From NCBI GenBank assembly GCA_030609245.1, contig JAUWCP010000142.1, forward strand, positions 1-6,376: DNA of 6,376 nt. Reading direction: 5' to 3'. Under the pieces are notes generated by a model, which worked only from the letters and a program-made list of their open reading frames with translations, made no database searches and was not told where the DNA came from. The DNA is from Hyphomicrobium sp. GTDB taxonomy: Bacteria > Pseudomonadota > Alphaproteobacteria > Rhizobiales > Hyphomicrobiaceae. Both the position numbers and the translations under genes were made by a program. Positions 1 to 5,817 of this stretch are shown piece after piece (within the stretch, counting starts at the first letter, position 1; each line of letters opens with the position of its first letter).

Positions 1-547
1 CCAAGAAATAATCCGGCGACCAGTACACCGTGGTACCAGTGGTCAGATTTGGATGCAGCCACGTCGAGCTGTAGCCGGCCTTCAGCTCGACGTAGTCGAG
101 CTCTGTGATGTTGTCGTCCGCGCCGGGATAGGTGTAGTAGATCACGCCAAAGTCGAAATCGACTTTTCCTAAGAACGTATGCGTATTCCAACTCGGTTTG
201 ATCCCAGCGTACCAGTCGAACTCGGCCTGCGCATCCAAACCAAAGCCCGGCGGGGGTGGGCCACCGAAGTCCAAACCCGAGCCCCAGACACCGGCGTAGA
301 ACATGCCGTAGCCGATGTCGATGCTGCCCTGAATAGTTGGGTCGTTATCGGTCTGCGATACGCCGCGGAAGACATAGTCCGACGTTCCGGCAAGCCCGAA
401 CGAGTATGTGAACTTGCGCCCCTCCTCGGGAGCGGCCATCGCCTTGCCTTCATACTCGTAGCCATCGGCCAAGGCGGCACCCGAAAGTGCGATGAGCGCG
501 ATGCCCGCGGCACCGCAAAGAGAAACGAGCTTGCGAGACTCGGTCAT
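1..547 (-). CDS. TorF-family putative porin (Gcw_chp type), 3' end missing
   Basis: The reading frame starts at ATG 547-545 and stays open to the left edge, giving 182 codons of an incomplete gene. Residues 1-27 form a signal peptide ending ALA|DG. The mature protein starts DGYEYEGKAMAAPEEGRKF, followed by TSDYVFRGVSQT at 55-66, the hallmark of the Gcw_chp/TorF porin family (TIGR02001, PF09694). Alternating aromatic/polar stretches such as DFDFGVIYYTY fit outer-membrane beta strands. Family members are thought to form beta-barrels; substrates are mostly unknown. It is a paralog of the complete gene just upstream (886-1662). Residues 28-50 are identical between the two, while this copy has an extra Gly/Pro-rich loop (GGPPPPGFG) and an insertion near WNTHTFLGK. 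A purine-rich GAGGG lies about 11 nt before the ATG. The preceding gene ends in a terminator, so this copy probably has its own promoter. Confidence 0.88.
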   Translation of the reverse strand, partial: MTESRKLVSLCGAAGIALIALSGAALADGYEYEGKAMAAPEEGRKFTYSFGLAGTSDYVFRGVSQTDNDPTIQGSIDIGYGMFYAGVWGSGLDFGGPPPPGFGLDAQAEFDWYAGIKPSWNTHTFLGKVDFDFGVIYYTYPGADDNITELDYVELKAGYSSTWLHPNLTTGTTVYWSPDYFL

Positions 548-570
548 TTCAGAAGGTATCCCTCGTTAGA

Positions 571-628
571 TCGGCGACAAACGCCGAACCACCCCTGCCG
601 CAATCGCGGCTCTGTACCAAAAAGAGCC
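571..628 (-). other. Two small hairpins in the leader of the partial porin gene
   Basis: On the plus strand, TCGGCG (571-576) pairs with CGCCGA (582-587) across a 5-nt loop. GGCTCT (608-613) pairs with AGAGCC (623-628) across a 9-nt loop. Both lie within about 80 nt upstream of the porin ATG at 547, so they would fall in a 5' leader if transcription starts near 620. Neither is followed by a T-run, so they are not terminators. A leader structure affecting mRNA stability or translation is possible but unproven. Confidence 0.3.
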
Positions 629-656
629 CGATTAGATTGCTCAGCACAAGCGTCAA
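629..656 (-). promoter_or_regulatory. Candidate sigma70-like promoter for the partial porin gene
   Basis: On the minus strand, TTGACG (complement of 651-656) is followed after 16 nt by TAATCG (complement of 629-634). An overlapping alternative -10, TCTAAT, lies at 631-636. This would give a leader of roughly 75 nt before the ATG at 547. The -35 match is good and the -10 weak. It was found by eye only, in a region where a promoter is expected because a terminator separates the two porin genes. Confidence 0.3.
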
Positions 657-749
657 TCGATTGCCGCTGCATCTCCCGTCAGCTATGTGACCTTCCAGCC
701 ACTCAGCGAACCGCCTAAACGGGGCGACTGCTCAGCAAATACAGGGACC

Positions 750-767
750 TGCATAAAAAACGTGCAC
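750..767. promoter_or_regulatory. TGCAT-N7-GTGCAC element upstream of the partial porin gene
   Basis: TGCAT and GTGCAC are separated by AAAAAAC, and the right half sits in the 8-bp palindrome CGTGCACG (761-768). A similar arrangement with a 5-nt spacer occurs at 1882-1897 upstream of the paralogous porin. The distances to the start codons are about 203 and 220 nt. Common position and A/T-rich spacers suggest a shared operator, but it may only be residual homology of the duplicated unit. Confidence 0.25.
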
Positions 768-826
768 GCGGCAATCGAGGACCGCGGACACTGAAGTGGC
801 TTTCTCCGTGTGCGGTTACAAATACA

Positions 827-853
827 AATCGGGGCCGAATGTCGGCCCCGATT
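827..853 (-). terminator. Rho-independent terminator of the complete porin gene
   Basis: A perfect 12-bp stem, AATCGGGGCCGA (827-838) with TCGGCCCCGATT (842-853), closes a 3-nt loop. On the minus strand it is followed by a T-rich tail (TTTGTATTTGT). It begins about 32 nt past the TAA of the minus-strand porin gene at 886. The 9-bp G/C core plus T-tail make this the most convincing terminator in the window. It implies that the two porin genes are largely transcribed separately. Confidence 0.85.
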
Positions 854-885
854 CGCGATTGTTAGTCCAGCATGACTAGAAGGCT

Positions 886-1662
886 TTATGGGACGGAGAC
901 GCCAACGCTGAAGACGAAGCGCTCGTCGCAGGTGCTCGAGATTGCACCAAAGCACGTAAGGTCGCTGGCATCCGTGTCCCAATAGCGGAAATCAAACGTG
1001 ATATTGCCGACTGCCAGGGCAAGGCCAGCGTTCCAATACGTATAATCGGTGGCGCTGTTATCGTAGAAGTCAAAGTAGCCGATGAGAGCGTCGATACTGG
1101 GCGTAATGCCTCGAATTTCGTGGAACTCATAGCCGACGGTGCCTTCGTAGACACCATAATCGCCGTTGACGTTCGGGTTGTAGTAGACCGTCGCACCCGT
1201 CGACAGTTTATCAATCAGGCTACCGCTGACGCCAGCTTTGAGTTCAAACAGGTCAGCGGAGTCACCGGGGTACCAATAGTAAATGACACCGAAGTCGAAC
1301 TCGGCCCCATGCCACGTCGGCTTGATACCGGCGTAGTAGTCGACCTCGATGGTGTCATCCAAGAGGGTTACGTCCTCGACGAAGTCGACGCCAGATGCCC
1401 AAACTCCAGCGTAGAAGATGCCATATCCAATATCGAAAGCGCCTTGTATTGTGGGATCGTTCTCTGTCTGAGAAATGCCGCGGAACACATAATCGGACGT
1501 GCCCGTCAGTGAGAACGAATAGGTGAACTTCCTTCCCTCTTCAGGCGCGGCCATCGCCTTGCCTTCATATTCGTAGCCATCGGCCACGGCGGCGGTTGCG
1601 CACGCAATGAGCGCGGCGCCAGCAACACCACATATGGAAAGAAACTTGTGAGACCTGGCCAT
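886..1662 (-). CDS. TorF-family putative porin (Gcw_chp type), complete
   Basis: This encodes 258 residues. The frame stays open further upstream, but ATG 1662-1660 is preferred because it opens a clean signal peptide (MARSHKFLSICG...AAVA|DG, cleavage near 27) and has GGGGGTG about 10 nt before it; upstream residues look non-coding. TSDYVFRGISQT at 55-66 identifies the Gcw_chp/TorF outer-membrane porin family (TIGR02001, PF09694). The rest consists of short aromatic-rich strands (DFGVIYYWY, YFDFYDN, ITFDFRYW), as expected of a beta-barrel. Two Cys at 237 and 245 near the C-terminus could form a small disulfide loop. The chain ends FSVGVSVP and so lacks the usual terminal Phe, although strand-like residues precede it. 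It is a tandem paralog of the gene at 1-547. A strong terminator follows, and a divergent reductase gene lies upstream. The transported substrate cannot be read from the sequence. Confidence 0.92.
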   Translation of the reverse strand: MARSHKFLSICGVAGAALIACATAAVADGYEYEGKAMAAPEEGRKFTYSFSLTGTSDYVFRGISQTENDPTIQGAFDIGYGIFYAGVWASGVDFVEDVTLLDDTIEVDYYAGIKPTWHGAEFDFGVIYYWYPGDSADLFELKAGVSGSLIDKLSTGATVYYNPNVNGDYGVYEGTVGYEFHEIRGITPSIDALIGYFDFYDNSATDYTYWNAGLALAVGNITFDFRYWDTDASDLTCFGAISSTCDERFVFSVGVSVP

Positions 1663-2060
1663 AATGGAATACACCCCCGTTGGTTCGACCATTCTAAAGC
1701 GCCAGCGTGAACTCGGCCGCTCCCTTGCGGCGCTTTGTACTCGAACGCTTCTGGGGATGAAGAAAACCCGCAAAACCTTGGATTCGACAAGCCTAATCCA
1801 CAGGCTGCAACAGCTCTTTCGCAGTCCTGTCACATCGAAGCAACGCATTCAAAAAATTGATTAAACTTTGCTCACGGATCGTGCATATTTGGTGCACTTT
1901 CGCCGGAGGTCACATCTCAGATTTGGTGGGGCTGCACAAGAGTTAGGCAGTCAAGATCGGCGCATAAACCGCGAATGTACAAGCGGCGAGGTCTGACGAA
2001 TTCATTTGTTCCTCTAGGATTGCATTTGAGTGAGAAACGAAAGCGAACGCTGTCACAGGA
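1663..2060. other. Divergent intergenic region between porin and SDR gene
   Basis: These 398 bp separate the minus-strand porin from the plus-strand reductase and should hold both promoters. The part next to the porin resembles the leader of the other porin: both have AACG(G/A)GGG shortly before the ATG and a GTACA..AGC.CCG stretch about 70-78 nt upstream. I see no convincing coding region; the overlapping open frames lack recognisable motifs and good ribosome sites. I could not pick a clear sigma70 promoter for either gene. The dyad at 1881-1897 is listed separately. Confidence 0.6.
1881..1897. promoter_or_regulatory. GTGCA-N7-TGCAC inverted repeat, possible operator
   Basis: GTGCA (1881-1885) and TGCAC (1893-1897) form an inverted repeat with a 7-nt spacer, a geometry common for dimeric regulators. 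It lies 220 nt from the porin start and 164 nt from the reductase start. It resembles the TGCAT..GTGCAC element at 750-767 upstream of the second porin. The half-sites are only five bases, so chance occurrence is possible. Confidence 0.3.
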
Positions 2061-2828
2061 ATGCCTGACACACGACACCACAAAACGGTCCTCATCACCG
2101 GCGCGGCGCGGCGCATCGGACGCGCCATCGCACTCGATATGGCCGCGCACGGTTGGAGCGTTGGCATTCACTATCGCCGATCGGGGGAAGAGGCCGAACG
2201 CCTCGCGGAGAAAATTCGTGCAGCCGGTGGGACGGCCGCAGCTCTCCCTGGCAATCTCGCTAATATCGACGACGTGCAATCCTTGATTCCGCGTTGCGCC
2301 AGTGCGCTCGCGCCGCCAACGTGCCTCATCAACAATGCCTCGGAGTTTTTTCTCGACGCGATCACGTCGTTGAGCCCGGAAGGCTGGGACACGCACCTCG
2401 ATATCAATCTGAAGGCGCCGGTGTTTCTGGCGCAGTCGCTGTTTCTCAACTTACCAGATGACGTCGAAGGCAACGTAATCAACATTATCGACCAAAGAGT
2501 GTGGCGGCTCACGCCGGAGTTCTTTTCCTACACGATCTCGAAGGCCGGCCTCTGGACGGCAACGCAGACGCTGGCGCAGGCCATGGCGCCAAGGATTCGC
2601 GTGAACGCCATTGGGCCGGGCCCGGTGCTGAAGAGCGTGCATCAAACGGATGAGGAATTTGAGCGCGAGAAGGAGTCGACGCTATTGAACCGTGGCACGA
2701 CACCGGAGGAGATTGCCGCCGCGGTGCGCTTCATCCTCGATGCGCCGTCGATGACCGGACAGATGATCGCGCTCGACGCCGGCCAGCACCTCACCTCAGG
2801 CGGCTCGGCCAATCAGCGCTCGCGTTAA
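2061..2828 (+). CDS. SDR oxidoreductase of pteridine reductase (PTR1/FolM-like) type
   Basis: This encodes 255 residues, normal for a single-domain short-chain dehydrogenase/reductase. The Rossmann nucleotide motif is TGAARRIG (13-20), carrying the Arg of the TGxxxRxG form seen in pteridine reductases rather than the usual TGxxxGxG. HYRRS (37-41) is where these enzymes select NADPH. NNAS (91-94) and N115 follow. The active site is YTISK (Y157, K161), with Asp144 thirteen residues before the Tyr where most SDRs have Ser. This D-x12-Y-x3-K spacing matches PTR1-type enzymes. The likely activity is NADPH-dependent reduction of dihydropterin or dihydrofolate-like substrates in the cytoplasm. The start is constrained by TGA at 2031-2033, and ATG 2061 is the only in-frame start before the core. 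Its AGGA directly abuts the ATG (2057-2060), so initiation may be weak. The gene stands alone; no folate gene is next to it. An ordinary SDR acting on another carbonyl compound remains possible. Confidence 0.88.
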   Translation: MPDTRHHKTVLITGAARRIGRAIALDMAAHGWSVGIHYRRSGEEAERLAEKIRAAGGTAAALPGNLANIDDVQSLIPRCASALAPPTCLINNASEFFLDAITSLSPEGWDTHLDINLKAPVFLAQSLFLNLPDDVEGNVINIIDQRVWRLTPEFFSYTISKAGLWTATQTLAQAMAPRIRVNAIGPGPVLKSVHQTDEEFEREKESTLLNRGTTPEEIAAAVRFILDAPSMTGQMIALDAGQHLTSGGSANQRSR

Positions 2829-3012
2829 TGAGCCACGGTGTCATCCCACATCGCCTTAATTCCTCCCCTCAATGCCCAAACTCGCGCCCAAATGCTGCGC
2901 TTTGTGGGTGCTCTATCCTGACGGTGTGGAAACCAGCCGTTAACGTTAAGCGCTTAAGAACCTTTTAGCTTGTCGGGCGCTCAGCGCCGCGTTCCAAAAC
3001 GGGTGTTCGCAC
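2829..3012. other. Intergenic region before the hydrolase pair, with nested TTAA palindromes
   Basis: No gene or convincing terminator is visible in these 184 bp. Two overlapping perfect palindromes share one TTAA: TTAACGTTAA (2940-2949) and TTAAGCGCTTAA (2946-2957). A small GC hairpin, GGCGC-TCA-GCGCC (2976-2988), follows, then GGGTG (3001-3005) as a modest ribosome site 7 nt before ATG 3013. The palindrome cluster lies 56-73 nt upstream of the start, where a promoter or operator would be expected. A protein-binding site is plausible, but no known motif matches exactly. Confidence 0.4.
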
Positions 3013-4374
3013 ATGAAGAACCTCCTTGCTGCATCGCTCACCATCGCTCTCGTCGCCAGCGCCGCTACACTTCCCGTCCACGCGGCGAAACTTCCTGAAG
3101 TTAAGACTTCCCCTAGCAATCAGGTCCCAGCCTGCGCCACGCCAGGCCGCCTGATGGCCTACGTCCAGTCGCGCAACAAAAAGCTCGACGGCCGTTTCGA
3201 TGGGGTCGCGACCGAATACATGCGGCATGGCGAGACGTTAGACATTCGCTGGGACATGGCCTTTTTCCAAATGATTTTGGAGACGGGTAGCCTCAGCTAT
3301 ACCGGTGATGTGCGCTCCCATCAGAACAACTTCGCCGGGCTTGGCGCGACCGGCAACGGCAACCGGGGCGAAAGCTTTACCGATATCGGAAACGGTGTGC
3401 AGGCACACTTGCAGCATCTGCTTATGTACGCCGGTGAGCACATCCAGAATCCCGTCGCAGAGCGTACGCGCAAGATCCAGGAATGGGGCGTTCTGACCAA
3501 ATGGCAGAATTCCGTCAAGGGCCCGATGACGTATGCGCTCGTCGCCAAGCAGTGGGCGCCGGGCTCGCGCCGCTACGTGCGCTTCATGGAGAAGATCAGC
3601 GCCGGCTTCTACGATAAGTACTGTAACGCGCCCGATCCGCGGCCGGAACTCGTGCAAGAGGCACGCAAGGGCCGTAATGGCGCGGCCGGCCAGCAGGTTG
3701 CCGCGATCGCGCCCGAAACGAACAACGCCCCGATCGATCTGCCGAAAAGGAAGATCTCGGGCGCGGAAATTGCCAAGCGCAATATCGAAGAGCAGCGCAA
3801 GCAAGGCGCAAGCCGTTCCAGCCTCGGTGCGGGCTCGCTTGCTGAAGCTGGCGCGGCGATGAGATCCGCCCTTGGTAAAAAGGCCGACGACACCAAGGCC
3901 GTGCAACCGGAAATGAAGACCGCGCTTAATACGAAGCCCGGCAATGGCACGGAGCGGCCAGCGATGACCATTCTCAATTCATCCAAGCCTGAGAAGGATC
4001 CTGTGGCCGCGCAAGGTGCCGACATTCAGACTGCATCGGTTGCGGGTGCGGCAACGAAGATGAAGCTACCGGACGCTGCCGGCACAAAGTCAAACGAGGC
4101 AGAAGCAAAGAAGACAGACGCGGCCTCACCTTCGAGTTCACATCCAACCTGCAAAGTCTGGACCGCCAGCTATGGCGGCCAGCGCGCCGTCATTATCAAG
4201 GCCAAGGCGGACGCCACCGTGAACTACACCGTACTCGATGTGCACCAAGGCTCAGAGAAGCGAGAGCTGGACGCCTACATCGCGGCTTACGCCAAGGGCG
4301 GCGAGAACGTTGGCGAGTTTCCCAGCCAGACCAAGGCGCTGAACAAGGCATTCGAGTTGTGCCCGGAAGGCTAA
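3013..4374 (+). CDS. Secreted glucosaminidase-domain protein (probable peptidoglycan hydrolase), paralog 1
   Basis: This encodes 453 residues. A signal peptide (1-24, ending VHA|AK) directs export to the periplasm. Residues about 40-205 match the glucosaminidase fold (PF01832, GH73-like): FFQMILETG contains the expected catalytic Glu90, followed by NNFAGLGATG (105-114) and GNGVQAHLQHL (126-136). Such enzymes cleave the GlcNAc-MurNAc bond of peptidoglycan. C41 and C204 bracket the domain and may pair. Residues about 210-375 form an Ala/Lys-rich, low-complexity linker, probably disordered. The C-terminal ~75 residues (C380 to C450: ASYGGQ, VNYTVLDV, VGEFPSQ, FELCPEG) form a compact domain shared with the next gene but not recognised by me. 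The start is supported by the signal peptide. The next gene follows after 61 bp with no visible terminator, suggesting an operon. Enzyme activity is inferred from family motifs. The length is above that of bare GH73 domains because of the linker and tail. Confidence 0.85.
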   Translation: MKNLLAASLTIALVASAATLPVHAAKLPEVKTSPSNQVPACATPGRLMAYVQSRNKKLDGRFDGVATEYMRHGETLDIRWDMAFFQMILETGSLSYTGDVRSHQNNFAGLGATGNGNRGESFTDIGNGVQAHLQHLLMYAGEHIQNPVAERTRKIQEWGVLTKWQNSVKGPMTYALVAKQWAPGSRRYVRFMEKISAGFYDKYCNAPDPRPELVQEARKGRNGAAGQQVAAIAPETNNAPIDLPKRKISGAEIAKRNIEEQRKQGASRSSLGAGSLAEAGAAMRSALGKKADDTKAVQPEMKTALNTKPGNGTERPAMTILNSSKPEKDPVAAQGADIQTASVAGAATKMKLPDAAGTKSNEAEAKKTDAASPSSSHPTCKVWTASYGGQRAVIIKAKADATVNYTVLDVHQGSEKRELDAYIAAYAKGGENVGEFPSQTKALNKAFELCPEG

Positions 4375-4423
4375 GACTCCCGATTGATTGCATGTCAGGC
4401 GTATTGGTGAAAAGGGCGAAGGC

Positions 4424-4430
4424 AGGGGGA
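4424..4430 (+). promoter_or_regulatory. Ribosome binding site fixing the start of paralog 2
   Basis: AGGGGGA lies 5 nt before ATG 4436. The frame is open back to a TTG at 4388, but that codon lacks a purine-rich site. Starting there would put 16 charged residues ahead of the signal peptide. The ATG at 4436 is therefore the better start. Confidence 0.75.
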
Positions 4431-4435
4431 GCGCA

Positions 4436-5713
4436 ATGAAACGTTGCAATCCCAGCCGAATGTTCTGGCCCAGCCGAATGTTCTGGCCAACGCGTTGCGC
4501 CATCGCGGCTTTCGCCATCAGCCTGCCGCTGGCTACCGCGCAGGCAGAACTGCCCAAAATTCGCACGTCTCCTCATAACGCAGTGCCGCAGTGCGTGACG
4601 CCTGAGCGCCTAATGGCATTCCTCAAAGTGCGCAACAAAAGGCTGGCGCCCGCATTCGGCAACATCGCTCATTGGTACAAGCATCATGGCGAGACGTGGC
4701 GCGTGCGGTGGGACTACGCCTTCTTTCAAATGGCGGTCGAGACCAACTTTCTCACCTACCGGCGCGGCAACGGCCGATGGGGCGATGTGGACCCGCGCCA
4801 AAATAATTTTGCCGGTCTTGGCACCACCGGCGGCGGCGTACCGGGTGACAGTTATCCGGACGTGAAGACAGGCGTGCTGGCGCAAATTCAGCACCTGGTC
4901 GTCTATTCGGGCGAGCGCATCGCCCATCCGGTCGGCCCGCGTACCAGGCTCAAGCAGGCTCACATTCTCAAAGCGTCGGCACGCAGGCAACGCCAACTGA
5001 CATTTGCCGATCTTTCCGGCCGCTGGGCTGTCGACCGGCATTATGGCCGGTCCATCGAGTGGGTGGCTGGGAGCTATCGCAAGACGTATTGCCGCGGTCG
5101 CGCCGCTGCGAAGTCCACTAGCAAGAAGACGCTGCCGGTAGCGTCGGCGCTTGGTGGGCCAACTACGCAAGCGCCGGCCCTCAGCAGAGCCCCGGTTCGA
5201 ACGATTTGGTCGCGCTCGATGGCCCAACAAGCGGCCCGCGTTCCCGCGCGCCCTGGCATCCGCCAGCGGCGGACGGTCGATACGGCACGACAGAAGCCGC
5301 TGCCCCCGCCTGCCGCAGTGCTACCCGCGCCGCGAGCTGCAGAACGACCAAAGCTGGCATTCGCAGCCGGGCTGAATAAATTCGCGTGGCCATCACGGGA
5401 CTCGTGGCCATCACGGGACTCAGGTGTCGCTGCACCGGTGCACGTCAAGGGATGCAAGGTGGACTGGGCGAGCTATGGCGGCCGCAAGACGCTTCTTGTG
5501 CGCTCTCAGGCCGGCAGCAAGGTGCGCTACACGGCGCTGACCGTGCTTCAGGGTTTTGAGCGCTCCATGCTGGAGAGCTTCGTGAAGGCAAGCGCGCCTG
5601 GCGGTTCAAGCGTCGGCGAGTTTGCCACCAGGGATGCCGCGCTCGCAAAAGCCAAGCAACTCTGCCCGGAAGCCGCAGCAGGGCCACATCCAGAAGCGAC
5701 GAATGCAGGCTAG
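4436..5713 (+). CDS. Secreted glucosaminidase-domain protein (probable peptidoglycan hydrolase), paralog 2
   Basis: This encodes 425 residues from ATG 4436. The signal peptide spans 1-37 (ending AQA|EL), with an unusually long n-region caused by a duplicated SRMFWP segment. The catalytic domain, about 40-220, parallels the upstream paralog: LPKIRTSPHNAVPQC, RWDYAFFQMAVETN with putative catalytic Glu102, NNFAGLGTTGG (123-133) and VLAQIQHLVVYSGE (147-160). C53 and C219 bracket it. Gly after the catalytic ET is replaced by Asn, and the following loop is longer (RRGNGRWGDVDPRQ), so specificity may differ. Residues about 221-335 are a Pro/Arg/Ala-rich linker, basic where paralog 1 is Lys/Ala/Glu-rich, with a second duplication (WPSRDS twice, 318-329). 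C340 to C410 form the shared C-terminal domain (ASYGGR, VRYTALTV, VGEFATRD, KQLCPE). It is probably translated from a common transcript with paralog 1. The likely role is periplasmic peptidoglycan remodelling; activity is inferred from motifs only. Confidence 0.82.
   Translation: MKRCNPSRMFWPSRMFWPTRCAIAAFAISLPLATAQAELPKIRTSPHNAVPQCVTPERLMAFLKVRNKRLAPAFGNIAHWYKHHGETWRVRWDYAFFQMAVETNFLTYRRGNGRWGDVDPRQNNFAGLGTTGGGVPGDSYPDVKTGVLAQIQHLVVYSGERIAHPVGPRTRLKQAHILKASARRQRQLTFADLSGRWAVDRHYGRSIEWVAGSYRKTYCRGRAAAKSTSKKTLPVASALGGPTTQAPALSRAPVRTIWSRSMAQQAARVPARPGIRQRRTVDTARQKPLPPPAAVLPAPRAAERPKLAFAAGLNKFAWPSRDSWPSRDSGVAAPVHVKGCKVDWASYGGRKTLLVRSQAGSKVRYTALTVLQGFERSMLESFVKASAPGGSSVGEFATRDAALAKAKQLCPEAAAGPHPEATNAG
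4451..4488 (+). repeat. Perfect 18-bp tandem duplication in the signal-peptide coding region
   Basis: The 18-bp unit CCCAGCCGAATGTTCTGG occurs at 4451-4468 and again at 4469-4486, followed by two further matching bases. It adds six residues (PSRMFW twice, residues 6-17) in frame to the n-region of the second hydrolase. The copies are identical, including silent positions, which points to a recent event. The upstream paralog has no corresponding segment. Confidence 0.95.
5385..5421 (+). repeat. Perfect 18-bp tandem duplication in the linker
   Basis: CGTGGCCATCACGGGACT occurs at 5385-5402 and 5403-5420, plus one further matching base. It encodes WPSRDS twice in frame (residues 318-329), just before the C-terminal domain of the second hydrolase. 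It lies in low-complexity sequence where length changes should be tolerated. Confidence 0.95.
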
Positions 5714-5750
5714 ACGGGGACGTCTCTACTCTGGACCCTCGGCTTGCACT

Positions 5751-5788
5751 CCCTCTACCGCGAGTCCGGCCCTCTACCGCGAGTCCGG
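5751..5788. repeat. Perfect 19-bp tandem duplication in the 3' flank
   Basis: CCCTCTACCGCGAGTCCGG occurs at 5751-5769 and 5770-5788 with no extra matching base on either side. It lies 38 bp after the stop codon of the second hydrolase. The unit is unrelated in sequence to the two 18-bp duplications within the gene, but similar in size. Confidence 0.95.
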
Positions 5789-5817
5789 AAGGGACGGGTC
5801 GCCCGATCGCTCTTCGC

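Noticed and set aside
179..718. 179-residue plus-strand ORF across the partial porin
   Set aside because: It overlaps the conserved porin frame on the other strand, begins inside it, and shows no domain.
1663..1848. N-terminal extension of the complete porin to a start at 1848
   Set aside because: The extra 62 residues are basic, lack family similarity and would bury the signal peptide. ATG 1662 has a purine-rich site and starts the signal peptide directly.
2940..2957. CtrA-like site (TTAA-N7-TTAA) upstream of the hydrolase genes
   Set aside because: The three TTAA blocks are separated by 2 and 4 nt (10 nt between the outer two), so none matches the required 7-nt spacing.
3238..3906. 222-residue minus-strand ORF opposite the first hydrolase
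   Set aside because: It is an antisense shadow of a well-supported coding sequence in GC-rich DNA, with no recognisable motif or ribosome site.
4388..4435. TTG start for the second hydrolase at 4388
   Set aside because: There is no ribosome site before it, and it would place charged residues ahead of the signal peptide. ATG 4436 has AGGGGGA at ideal spacing.
4610..5230. 206-residue minus-strand ORF opposite the second hydrolase
   Set aside because: It is antisense to the conserved catalytic domain, with Arg/Ala-rich composition typical of shadow frames.
5712..5725. Intrinsic terminator at the stop codon of the second hydrolase
   Set aside because: The AGACG/CGTCT stem is only five pairs, overlaps the TAG and lacks a T-run.
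4451..5788. CRISPR-like or mobile-element interpretation of the short repeats
   Set aside because: Each repeat is two adjoining copies with no spacer, the three units are unrelated, and no inverted repeats or transposase are present.
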